Source of the DNA: SSF14 sp037045585
GTDB lineage: Bacteria > Actinomycetota > Acidimicrobiia > Acidimicrobiales > Microtrichaceae
DNA: 64,000 nt
Assembly (NCBI GenBank): GCA_037045585.1
Contig: JBAOIR010000043.1
Location: 124,001-188,000, forward strand
Reading direction: 5' to 3'
Part shown: positions 8,431-16,089 of the stretch, piece by piece
Layout: every line of letters starts with the position of its first letter
Position numbering within the stretch: the stretch's first letter is position 1
The notes under the pieces: model-generated
Seen by the model: only the letters and a program-made list of their open reading frames with translations
The model's database searches: none
Told to the model about the DNA's origin: nothing
Program-made: the position numbers and the translations under genes

Positions 8431-10020
8431 CTACTTGGGTTCGATGCGGTAGGTGGTGACGTCGCCGTCGCGAGCGAGCTCGACCAGGTCGAACCGTTCC
8501 ATGAGCTCGTCGAGCGTGGCGAGGTTGCCGTAGGTGGGCTCGAGGTCCATCCATACGAGGCAGAACTCGCCATCACCGGCCGTCAGCGAGCGCTCGAGGT
8601 CGGGCAGGTCGGAGACGACATCGTTCGACTCCAGTCCCGTCTCGCGGGGGCTCCACTGCGCGTCGACCCCCGACCCGTACAGGGCGTTCGGCAGATTGGA
8701 CGAGACCGAGCACCCGGTGGGGAGCGACTCGAGGGCGGGGCTGGACCGGACCTTCTCGAACGCAGGACGTTCGTAGTTGCCGACGAAGAGGTCGGGTGAG
8801 GTGGCGAAGTAGCCGATCATGCCGACCCCGACGGCGACGTTGAGGCCGGCCCACGTGAACGCTGTCGCCCGGGCCGCGGTCGACCAGGTCGTCGGCACCG
8901 TGTTGTCGCCGGTACCGGACACGCGATCGAGGATCACCAGCGCGCTGATGACGAGCGGCAGGTACAGCGGGTTCAGCAACCGGAAGTCGAGCTGGTTGAG
9001 CCCGGTCGTCGACCGTGCGTAGAGCATGTACGCGGCGTAGACGACGATGTGGAGCACGAGAAGACCGACGCCGCCGGCGACCACGTCCACGATGCCGGCG
9101 GCCGACCGGAACCGGCGATCGCGTCCGATCACTCGCCACAGCATCGTCAGCATCACGAGGCAGCCGATTGCTGCGACGGCCGCCCAGATCGTGCGTCGTT
9201 CGATCTCGACGCCGGGCACGAGGAAGTTGCCGATCGTCGCAAACGTGTCGAACGCATTGGGGATGAGGCCGCGGGACGACGAATAGCGGACGCCCAGCGT
9301 GGTGTCGTCGATGCTGAGGTTCCGCAACACCCACGCGACCGGAACGATCGCGGCGAGCCCGCCGAACACCGCGGCGTCGCGGAGCCGCGGCACGATCTTC
9401 TTGCGGCGGTCGGCCAACAACCACAGGCCGACCGTGCCGATGTGTACAACACCGGCGTAGCGGATCATGAAGCCCGCCCACACCAGCGCGACGGCGCCGG
9501 CGAGCCACGCCGGCCGTTGGGTGTCGCGGTAGTTGAGCAGGGTCAGGAACAGTCCGAGGGTGACGGCGGCGAACGCGGCATCGGTCATGAGGAGGTGGCC
9601 GAACACCATCGCCGAGGCACCGAGGGCACTCACGATCGTCCCGATGGTGATCAGGTTCTCGTTACGAACGAGGCGGACCAAGAGGCGGTGGACCACGAGA
9701 ACAATGGTGAAGGCCACGACGGCGTTGAGCACGATGGCCGCCTGCTCGGTGTCGAGCGGGGTGATCTTCGCCACCGCGGCCATGAGGACCGGCCAGCCCG
9801 GGGGCCAGATCGTGAGGCGCGGTTCGAGGAAGTAGCCGAGCCCGCGGCCGGCGAGCAGGCTGTCGGCCGTGGCCTGGTAGCCGATGCCGTCATCGCCGAT
9901 GGTGAGGCCGCCGGCGTTGGCGATGAACACGCCGAGCGCGCTCGCCACCGCCCACACCCCTGGCCGTCGCCACCACGTCACGCTGATGTCCTCCCGGGCA
10001 GCTCCGAAACCGGAGGCCAT
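8431..10020 (-). CDS. GT-C-type membrane glycosyltransferase (PMT/ArnT-like, family 39 style)
   Basis: About 529 residues from the ATG at 10020, with roughly ten membrane helices. The first loop carries GDDGIGYQATADSLLAGRG, whose paired acidic residues sit where GT-C enzymes keep their catalytic Asp, followed by the typical IWPPGWPVL. Such enzymes transfer sugars from polyprenyl-phosphate carriers to proteins, lipids or glycans outside the membrane. The C-terminal 120 residues are soluble. The frame stays open to a GTG at 10098, but that would run into the divergent cyclase promoter. Substrate is unknown. Confidence 0.72.
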   Translation of the reverse strand: MASGFGAAREDISVTWWRRPGVWAVASALGVFIANAGGLTIGDDGIGYQATADSLLAGRGLGYFLEPRLTIWPPGWPVLMAAVAKITPLDTEQAAIVLNAVVAFTIVLVVHRLLVRLVRNENLITIGTIVSALGASAMVFGHLLMTDAAFAAVTLGLFLTLLNYRDTQRPAWLAGAVALVWAGFMIRYAGVVHIGTVGLWLLADRRKKIVPRLRDAAVFGGLAAIVPVAWVLRNLSIDDTTLGVRYSSSRGLIPNAFDTFATIGNFLVPGVEIERRTIWAAVAAIGCLVMLTMLWRVIGRDRRFRSAAGIVDVVAGGVGLLVLHIVVYAAYMLYARSTTGLNQLDFRLLNPLYLPLVISALVILDRVSGTGDNTVPTTWSTAARATAFTWAGLNVAVGVGMIGYFATSPDLFVGNYERPAFEKVRSSPALESLPTGCSVSSNLPNALYGSGVDAQWSPRETGLESNDVVSDLPDLERSLTAGDGEFCLVWMDLEPTYGNLATLDELMERFDLVELARDGDVTTYRIEPK

Positions 10021-10115
10021 GGTACGCAGTGCGTTCGAAGAACGGGAGTCCGGCGTCCGTCCTCTGTTGGATTTGAAAGAGTTTGCGGCAGGCAGCACCC
10101 GTAGGATGACGGTCG

Positions 10116-11594
10116 ATGACGTGCGCGAACTGTGGGGCGGACAACCGGCCGGACGCCCGGTTCTGCGCGTCGTGTGGACACGCCACCCGCACCCACGCCG
10201 ACGAGCGTCGGGTCGTCACGGTCGTGTTCGCGGACATCGTGGGGTTCACGACGCTCTCCGAGAACCTCGATCCCGAGCGGGTGAAGCGGCTGGTTGACGT
10301 CGCGTTCGAACGCCTCGTCCACGATGTGCATGACTTCGGCGGTCGCGTCGACAAGATCGTCGGCGACGCGATCGTGGCGCTGTTCGGCGCCCCGGTCGCT
10401 CACGAGGACGATGCCGAGCGGGCTGTTCGCGCCGCGCTCCGTATGCAGGAGACCCTCGCCGAGTACGCGACCGAATCGTCCATCGGCATCCGCATGCGGA
10501 TCGGCGTGAACACCGGCGAAGTGCTCGTCGGGGCGCTCCGCGCCGGAGGCGACTACACCGCGATGGGCGATGTGGTGAACACGGCATCCCGCCTCGAGAC
10601 GTCCGCCAACCCCGGCGAGGTGCTCGTCGGCGCAGCGACCTACCAGGCCACCCGCGAGGTCATCGGATACGAGTCTCGGGGTTCACTGATCGTTCGCGGT
10701 CGAGAGGCGGCCGTCGACGTGTGGGCGGCGACCGAGGCGCTCGTTCCTCCGGGCTACCGGCCGCGTCGGATCACCCCGCTGGTCGGGCGCGACACCGAGC
10801 TCACGGTGCTGCGCAATCTCGTCGAGCTCTCGATCGCGCACGACCGCGGCCAGATGGTCCTGCTGCTGGGTGAGGCCGGAGTGGGCAAGACACGGCTCGC
10901 CAACGAGATCGCCCCGCTGGTGCTCGGCATCGACCCCACCACCTCGGTGCTCAACGGCCGCTGCGTCCCCTACGGCGAGGCCAACCCCTGGTGGCCGATC
11001 GCCGAGGCGATACGCGAGGCGTGTTCGATCGAGCTCGACGACGCCCTCGACGTCGCTCGCCAGAAGTGCACCCAGGCCGTCGAATTCGTTGTCGGGGAGC
11101 CGGCCACGGCCACCGGAATCGTCACGGGCCTTCTGCACCTCATGGGCTACGACGGTCCGCTGCGCTCGCTCGACGCCGCACGGGCGCGGGTCGAAGCATC
11201 GTCAGCGCTGTACTCCTTCATCGAAGCCGGGGTGAAGGTGCGGCCTGTCGTCATCCGCCTGGCCGACCTGCACTGGGCCGACCAGCAGGTGCTCGATCTC
11301 ATCGACGACATGAGCGAACGCCTCGCACGTCAACCGTTCGTGCTCGTCGCGACGGCGCGCCCGCGCCCTGCTCGACCGGTGGTCGCCGCGGGCTGGTCGT
11401 CAGAACTCCATCGTCATGCACCTCGACCCGCTCGAACGCGGCGCCGCCGCGGAGTTGCTCGACGCCCTCCTCAACGCCGACGTCCCCGAGCACGTCCGCT
11501 CGATGCTCCTCGATCGAAGTGGCGGCAACCCGTTCTACCTCGAGGAGCTGGCCACGCTGCTGAGCGATCGCGAGGGCGGTGGAGACGCCGGTGA
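10116..11594 (+). CDS. Class III cyclase + AAA ATPase regulator, piece 1 of 3 (frameshifted gene)
   Basis: This frame encodes the N-terminal part of a large regulator. A zinc ribbon (CANCGADNRPDARFCASCG, residues 3-21) is followed by a class III adenylate/guanylate cyclase domain (about 32-195: VTVVFADIVGFT, GDAIVALFG, GVNTGEVLVG, GDVVNTASRLE, retaining the metal-binding aspartates). An ATPase follows with Walker A GEAGVGKT (about 250) and LADLHWAD as Walker B. After FVLVATARP (near 11360) the reading leaves the family sequence and becomes arginine-rich noise; the family sequence continues one frame over, at 11416-12072. The real protein would be about 1,165 residues and would end at 13618. 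Confidence 0.85.
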   Translation: MTCANCGADNRPDARFCASCGHATRTHADERRVVTVVFADIVGFTTLSENLDPERVKRLVDVAFERLVHDVHDFGGRVDKIVGDAIVALFGAPVAHEDDAERAVRAALRMQETLAEYATESSIGIRMRIGVNTGEVLVGALRAGGDYTAMGDVVNTASRLETSANPGEVLVGAATYQATREVIGYESRGSLIVRGREAAVDVWAATEALVPPGYRPRRITPLVGRDTELTVLRNLVELSIAHDRGQMVLLLGEAGVGKTRLANEIAPLVLGIDPTTSVLNGRCVPYGEANPWWPIAEAIREACSIELDDALDVARQKCTQAVEFVVGEPATATGIVTGLLHLMGYDGPLRSLDAARARVEASSALYSFIEAGVKVRPVVIRLADLHWADQQVLDLIDDMSERLARQPFVLVATARPRPARPVVAAGWSSELHRHAPRPARTRRRRGVARRPPQRRRPRARPLDAPRSKWRQPVLPRGAGHAAERSRGRWRRR

Positions 11595-12072
11595 CGTCCC
11601 CGACACGCTCCGCGGCCTGATCGCTGCCCGGATCGACGGCCTGACAGCGGACGAGCAGCTCGTGCTCGAGGATGCGTCGGTGTGGGGAGCGAGTGGCCCG
11701 GTGATGGCGCTCAACGAGCTCGCGCGAGCGTTCCGTGCCATCCCCGACATCGAAGGTCTCGTCGAGTCGTTGGCGACCAAGGACATCTTCGTGCTCGACG
11801 GTGACGACTGGGCGTTCCGCAGCGACATCGTCCGCGAGATCGCCTACGCCCGACTCACCAAGAACGAGCGACTCCGCCGGCACCACGGCATCGCCAAGTA
11901 CCTCGAGGCGGCGTCCGGCGGGCGGTTCATCGACGACGGGTTCGTCGACATGGTGTCGCGCCACTTCGCCGAGGCGGCGCGACTGGCCCGCGAGCTCGGA
12001 CGGTCGATCGAGACGGACTCACTCGACGATCGTGCGATCCGATGGCTCGGCGAAGCGGCGCGGACGCGCTGA
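11416..12072 (+). CDS. Cyclase/ATPase regulator, piece 2 of 3 (end of ATPase region)
   Basis: This is the continuation of the gene that begins at 10116, in the +1 frame. It starts with MHLDPLERGAAAELLDALL and contains SGGNPFYLEELATLL, the conserved NPFYLEEL element of large STAND/AAA transcriptional regulators, then the winged-helix-like region. The upstream junction lies in the GC run at about 11355-11372; removing one base there joins pieces 1 and 2. The frame meets a stop at 12070-12072, but the TPR-like sequence resumes in the next frame from about 12062. It is not an independent gene. Confidence 0.75.
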   Translation: MHLDPLERGAAAELLDALLNADVPEHVRSMLLDRSGGNPFYLEELATLLSDREGGGDAGDVPDTLRGLIAARIDGLTADEQLVLEDASVWGASGPVMALNELARAFRAIPDIEGLVESLATKDIFVLDGDDWAFRSDIVREIAYARLTKNERLRRHHGIAKYLEAASGGRFIDDGFVDMVSRHFAEAARLARELGRSIETDSLDDRAIRWLGEAARTR

Positions 12073-13618
12073 CCAGTCCGCATCGTGGCCACTCGCCTCC
12101 CGCCTCTACGACCAGGCGATCGAGCTGGCGACCGCCGAGGAGCATCACCGAGACCTGTTCGTCTTCCTGGTCGGTCGAGCCCGGGCCCGCAATGAGATGT
12201 GGAATTTCGCCGGCGCTCGGGTCGACGCCGAGGAGGCGGCCCGAATCGTCGCCGCCACCGACGATGCCGTCGGCGCCGCCAGAGTCGAGCTGCTGCTCGG
12301 CGAGATCGAGTCGCGGGAGGGCAACTACGAACACGCCGTGACCCACTTCGATTCGGCCGTCGCCCGCTTCGACGAACTCGATGACGTGCACAGCCGGGCC
12401 GAGGCCCTTCGGCTCAAGGGCATGGCGGCCCTGTACCGAAGCGACGCTGCGGCCGCCGAGGATCCGATCGCCCAGTCACTGATCGCGTTCCGTCAGGTCG
12501 AGGACCGACGCGGCGAGGCGTGGGCGCTCCAGAACTTGGCGTGGATCTCGTTCGTGACCGGCCGGATCGTCGATGCCGAATCACGTCTCGGCGAGGCCTT
12601 CGCAGCGTTCACCGAGATCGATGACCAGACCGGGCTGGCCTGGACCGAAGGTCTCCTGGCGTTCGTGCGGTTCTACCAGGGGCGGTTCGCCGAGGCCGGC
12701 GAGCTCGCAAGCCGGATCCTGCGCGAGAGCGAACGGCGAAACGACCGTTGGGCCCAGGCGATGATGCTCATCGTGATCGGAGCCATCGACCTGTGGGAGG
12801 GCCGAACCGGCGCCGCGCTCGAGGTGGCCAATCGATCGGTCTCGCTCTTCACCTCGATCGGCGATCCGACGGGGCTCCAGCAGGCGCTGACGCTGTCGGG
12901 CCGTGGGCATCTCATGTCGGGGTACATCACCGAAGGGCTCGAGATGGTCGACCGCGCCGTCGGCGACCTGACGATCGACACGATCGGCCCGCAGAGCATG
13001 ATGTCGGTCGCGTCGTCGATCGCAGCTCGGGTGCAGCTCGGTGTCGAGCAGGCGTTCGACCCGCTGACCGTCGCCAAGTTGATCCAGAACGATGCCACCG
13101 GCGAACGCCCCGCCGAGTTCGTCGCCGCCGTCAGCCTCGCCCTCGTGCAGGCCGGTCACCTCGACGCGGCGGTCGAACTGCTCGCAGTCGACCACGACGC
13201 CCAACGCTTCGCCGACCGCAAGGGCAGTGTCCTGAACGGATACGCCCTGTCGAGTCGGGCGCTCATCGCCGCGATCCAGGGCGATCACGAAGCGGTGGCA
13301 GCGATCGACGCGCAGGTTGGTGACGACAGCACCTACCTCGACCGGGCGATGGTCAAGATCGCGCTCGGGCTCGGTCGGGCGTCGAGCTGGATCGACGACT
13401 TCGCCCACGCCCGCGCCGAGGTCGACGGCACGGGGGATCGTCTCACCCGCGCGACGATCGATCTGGCACGGGCATCGGTGGCGGAGGCCGTGGGCCACGA
13501 CGCCGACGTCACCTGGCGCGACGAGGCCGAAGCGAGCTGGACCGAGCTGGGGGTCGACCCGGTCGGCTGGCGACTCGTCTTCTCGTTGGCGACCGCGACA
13601 GCGCCCGCCGGGGCCTGA
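12062..13618 (+). CDS. Cyclase/ATPase regulator, piece 3 of 3 (TPR-like C-terminus)
   Basis: This is the helical-repeat C-terminus of the same gene, about 518 residues ending AATAPAGA-like at 13618. Repeated two-helix units (ASRLYDQAIELATAEEHH, REGNYEHAVTHFDSAVARF, GRIVDAESRLGEAFAAF, QGRFAEAGELASRIL) resemble the tetratricopeptide arrays that in this family sense signals or proteins. The junction with piece 2 is in the GCGGCGCGGACGCG run at about 12055-12068; deleting one base restores a continuous frame. A short dyad (13619-13625 with 13633-13639) after the stop may help end transcription. Confidence 0.75.
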   Translation, partial: GRADQSASWPLASRLYDQAIELATAEEHHRDLFVFLVGRARARNEMWNFAGARVDAEEAARIVAATDDAVGAARVELLLGEIESREGNYEHAVTHFDSAVARFDELDDVHSRAEALRLKGMAALYRSDAAAAEDPIAQSLIAFRQVEDRRGEAWALQNLAWISFVTGRIVDAESRLGEAFAAFTEIDDQTGLAWTEGLLAFVRFYQGRFAEAGELASRILRESERRNDRWAQAMMLIVIGAIDLWEGRTGAALEVANRSVSLFTSIGDPTGLQQALTLSGRGHLMSGYITEGLEMVDRAVGDLTIDTIGPQSMMSVASSIAARVQLGVEQAFDPLTVAKLIQNDATGERPAEFVAAVSLALVQAGHLDAAVELLAVDHDAQRFADRKGSVLNGYALSSRALIAAIQGDHEAVAAIDAQVGDDSTYLDRAMVKIALGLGRASSWIDDFAHARAEVDGTGDRLTRATIDLARASVAEAVGHDADVTWRDEAEASWTELGVDPVGWRLVFSLATATAPAGA

Positions 13619-13674
13619 AGCGGAGCACTGGGCTCCGCTCCTCGGCCGGCCGACGGGCGCTGGATGGTGTGTTC

Positions 13675-13763
13675 GATCAGACCAGCCTTGGGGCAGTTCC
13701 GATCAGGCTTGCGGCTGTTCTGATCAGGCTTGCGGCTGTTCTGATCAGCCTTGCGGCTGGGGC
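13675..13763. repeat. 21-bp tandem repeat containing the peroxiredoxin stop codon
   Basis: On the plus strand, units beginning GATCAGGCTTGCGGCTGTTC start at 13701, 13722 and 13743 (last unit diverged), preceded by a degenerate copy at 13675. Period is 21 bp, exactly seven codons. On the minus strand each of the three main units carries an in-frame TGA; the one at 13745-13747 is the real stop of the peroxiredoxin gene. The degenerate outermost unit has TGG instead. Confidence 0.9.
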
Positions 13764-14380
13764 ACGTAGCGCAGGTACGGCTTCTCGGCGCGCCACCCCT
13801 CGGGGAACTTCTCCTTCGCGGCCTCGTCGGTGACGCCGCTGCCGATGATGACCTCGTCACCCTCGTTCCAGTTGGCCGGGGTGGCCACCGAGAACTTGGC
13901 GGTCAGCTGGAGCGAGTCGACCACGCGGAGGATCTCGTCGAAGTTGCGCCCGGTGGAGGCAGGGTAGGTGAGCTGGAGCTTCACCTTGTTGTCGGGGCCG
14001 ACGATGTACACCGAGCGCACCGTCAGGGTGTCATTGGCGTTGGGGTGGATCATGTCGTAGAGGTCGGACACCTTGCGATCACCGTCGGCGATGATCGGGA
14101 AGTTGACCTCGGCGCCCTGCGTTTCGGCGATGTCCTTCGCCCACTCGGTGTGGTTGCCGAGCTCGTCGACCGACAGGCCGATGACCTTGACGTTGCGCTT
14201 GTCGAACTCTGGCTTGAGCTTGGCGACGGCACCGAGCTCGGTCGTGCAGACCGGCGTGAAGTCCTTGGGGTGGGAGAAGAGGATCGCCCAGCTGTCACCC
14301 TTCCAGTCGAGGAAGTTGATGGTTCCCTGGGTGGTCTCTGCCGTGAAGTCGGGGGCGTCGTCGCCGAGTCGGACGGTCAT
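13745..14380 (-). CDS. 1-Cys peroxiredoxin (Prx6 family)
   Basis: A 211-residue cytoplasmic thiol peroxidase that reduces hydrogen peroxide and organic or lipid hydroperoxides. The peroxidatic Cys is in DFTPVCTTELG (about 40-50); no second, resolving Cys follows, and the C-terminal extension (PANWNEGDEVIIGSGV, KPYLRYV) is typical of the Prx6/1-Cys group. The ATG at 14380 is preceded by GAGG at good spacing. An IscR-type palindrome lies about 60 bp upstream, suggesting Fe-S/oxidative control. The stop codon lies within a 21-bp tandem repeat. Confidence 0.95.
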   Translation of the reverse strand: MTVRLGDDAPDFTAETTQGTINFLDWKGDSWAILFSHPKDFTPVCTTELGAVAKLKPEFDKRNVKVIGLSVDELGNHTEWAKDIAETQGAEVNFPIIADGDRKVSDLYDMIHPNANDTLTVRSVYIVGPDNKVKLQLTYPASTGRNFDEILRVVDSLQLTAKFSVATPANWNEGDEVIIGSGVTDEAAKEKFPEGWRAEKPYLRYVPQPQG

Positions 14381-14438
14381 GGTTGCCTCACATCTTTCGT
14401 ATGCGTCGGATTCATGGATCGAACCTGCAGGTCCGAGA

Positions 14439-14463
14439 ATACCCGACCAAATTAGTCGGGTAT
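14439..14463 (-). promoter_or_regulatory. IscR (type 1)-like Rrf2 operator upstream of peroxiredoxin
   Basis: A 25-bp element has perfect 9-bp arms, ATACCCGAC and GTCGGGTAT, around an AT-rich 7-base centre. By my reading it matches the E. coli type-1 IscR consensus at 24 of 25 positions. It lies 59 bp upstream of the peroxiredoxin ATG. Binding by an Rrf2-family Fe-S repressor is a prediction; no such regulator is encoded in this window. Confidence 0.65.
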
Positions 14464-14558
14464 CTCTGGAACCGGCAAGGGGGTCGGCGCATTCCCTCCG
14501 ATCCGTCACGTCTGCCGAGGCGTGACGGACGACACGCAAACAATTGCAAGCAAAAGGG

Positions 14559-14588
14559 TTGACGGAGTGAGCATCTGCTTGCTACAGT
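14559..14588 (+). promoter_or_regulatory. Promoter of the phasin-like gene
   Basis: TTGACG (14559-14564) and TACAGT (14583-14588) are separated by 18 bp, a good sigma-70/SigA-type pair. An inverted repeat GCAAGCA (14546-14552) / TGCTTGC (14576-14582) overlaps the -35 and spacer and may be an operator. The message would have a leader of roughly 60 nt. Confidence 0.65.
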
Positions 14589-14653
14589 TAGCACATACCA
14601 ACGGAGCCTGGTCGCCAAGAGAGACAGGGCTCACTTCCAAAAGGAAACCCCTC

Positions 14654-14983
14654 ATGACTACCCCCGTGCTCGACAAGCTCACCGACGTGCAGTCCTCGGT
14701 CGTCGGATACATCTCGACCGTCAAGGAGCCCATCACCACCGGTGTCTCCACCGTCGTCGAGTTCGTCATCGACCGGTTCCCGAGCATCCCGGCCGTGCCC
14801 TACGCCGACCAGATCCCCACCCCCAAGGAACTGATCGACAACCAGTACAAGTTCGCCAAGTCGATCATCGACACGAACAAGGACATCGCCCTCGCGGTCG
14901 CCAAGGCCGCTGCGCCCCTGACCGACGTCGTGCTCGACCGCAAGCCGGTCGCCAAGAAGGTCGCCGCCAAGAAGACGGCGTGA
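14654..14983 (+). CDS. Phasin-like / lysine-alanine-tailed small protein
   Basis: 109 residues, mostly helical, with a central segment (FAKSIIDTNKDIALAVAKAAAPLTD) of the kind seen in phasin-like granule-coating proteins, and a basic tail KPVAKKVAAKKTA resembling histone-like AAKK repeats. A role on storage granules or in binding nucleic acid or polyphosphate is inferred, not proven. It starts at the ATG after AAGGAAA, has its own strong promoter and a strong terminator, and so is probably an abundant single-gene transcript. Confidence 0.65.
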   Translation: MTTPVLDKLTDVQSSVVGYISTVKEPITTGVSTVVEFVIDRFPSIPAVPYADQIPTPKELIDNQYKFAKSIIDTNKDIALAVAKAAAPLTDVVLDRKPVAKKVAAKKTA

Positions 14984-15132
14984 TCTGATCCCGTCGGTGC
15001 CGGCTCCGGTCGGCACCCGGGCCAACGTGCTTCGACCTCGGTCGAGCCAGATCCCTGGCGGGATCCACAGATGTCTCGGGCGGCTACCCCCCTTGCCGCC
15101 GAGATGGGTCGACGGCGAACCGCCGGACGACC

Positions 15133-15170
15133 GACGAGGGCCCTACCCCCCGGGGCCCTCGTCTCTTTTT
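15133..15170 (+). terminator. Rho-independent terminator of the phasin-like gene
   Basis: GACGAGGGCCC (15133-15143) pairs perfectly with GGGCCCTCGTC (15153-15163), an 11-bp GC-rich stem with a 9-base loop, followed by TCTTTTT (15164-15170). A weaker dyad GGTGCCG/CGGCACC lies just upstream near 14996-15017. Confidence 0.93.
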
Positions 15171-15175
15171 CGGAT

Positions 15176-15240
15176 CGAGGCCACCTCCGCTAGGCACGGT
15201 CGCTTCGCTCCCTGCTATCGCTCCGGTACCTCGATCGGTC
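15176..15240. repeat. Single diverged copy of the intergenic repeat family
   Basis: The core at 15191-15216 matches the core of the 71-bp repeat (8299-8324) at 23 of 26 positions. The part CTATCGCTCCGGTACCTCG matches the reverse complement of the 77-bp repeat unit near 28870, and both are preceded by GGCCACCTC. The copy therefore links the two tandem arrays. It sits beyond the 3' end of coaA, behind the phasin-gene terminator. Confidence 0.7.
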
Positions 15241-15327
15241 GACCTTGCAGGGGTGCCGGGTTCTTCTCGCGCCCGTCTCGCGCTCCTCGCTTCGCTCGGC
15301 GGCTCGCCGGCTCGCCGGCTCGGCGGT

Positions 15328-16050
15328 TCAGCGCAGGGTGATGCTCGTGACCGAGTGGTCGGCGGCCTTCGTGACGACCACGTCGGCCCGGACCCTGGTC
15401 GGCTCCACGTGGTCGAGGAGATTCGGCAGGTTGATCGCCGTCCACGTGAACAGCGCCGACTCCCGAAGCCGCTCGGCGTCCATCCCCGCGAACAGGTCCC
15501 AGAAGCCGCCGGGCTCGTCGTTCGCCCGCAACGCGTGCTGCACGAACCGGTGCACGTACCACCCCTCGATGTCGGTCACGTCGGCATCCAGATAGACCGA
15601 CAGGTCGAGCAGTTCGACGATCTCCGGAGCGCCGAGCAACGCCAACCCCTCGATCACCACGACGTCCGCAGTGGGCAAGGCGTGGGTCGCGCCGTCGACG
15701 ATGTCGTAGGTGAAGTGGTCATACACCGGGACGACCAGATCGTTCGCTCCGGCCCTCACCCTCCGAAGGAACGACCCCAGCGCGTCGAGGTCGAACGAGG
15801 CCGGATACCCCTTCTGCATCACCAGCCCTCGATCGGCGAGCACGGCGTTGGGAAGCAGGAAACTGTCGCTCGACACGACCGCGGTCGACACCGTCGGCGC
15901 ACCGCCGGTGATCGTCTCGGCGAGACGATCGGCCAGGGTGCTCTTGCCAACAGCGACACTGCCGGTGATGCCGACGACGAACGGACGATCGCCGACTCGT
16001 CGATCCTCGATCAGTCGTGCGAGCTCTGCCAGGGCCACCGGGCTGTCCAC
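15328..16050 (-). CDS. coaA: Type I pantothenate kinase
   Basis: About 240 residues; phosphorylates pantothenate in the first step of coenzyme A synthesis. Walker A GSVAVGKST is identical to CoaA, and SSDSFLLPNAVLADRGLVMQKGYPASFDL, VPVYDHFTYDIV and VVVIEGLALL follow the CoaA pattern closely, separating it from uridine kinase. It is shorter than the E. coli enzyme (316), mainly at the N-terminus. Start is uncertain: GTG at 16050 is spaced 8 bases from AGG; a TTG at 16059 is also possible. Low-complexity GCTCGCCG repeats precede its stop codon. Confidence 0.88.
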   Translation of the reverse strand: MDSPVALAELARLIEDRRVGDRPFVVGITGSVAVGKSTLADRLAETITGGAPTVSTAVVSSDSFLLPNAVLADRGLVMQKGYPASFDLDALGSFLRRVRAGANDLVVPVYDHFTYDIVDGATHALPTADVVVIEGLALLGAPEIVELLDLSVYLDADVTDIEGWYVHRFVQHALRANDEPGGFWDLFAGMDAERLRESALFTWTAINLPNLLDHVEPTRVRADVVVTKAADHSVTSITLR

Positions 16051-16089
16051 CGCGGGCAACCTACGGCGATCAGCGGGCCGACGGCCAGA

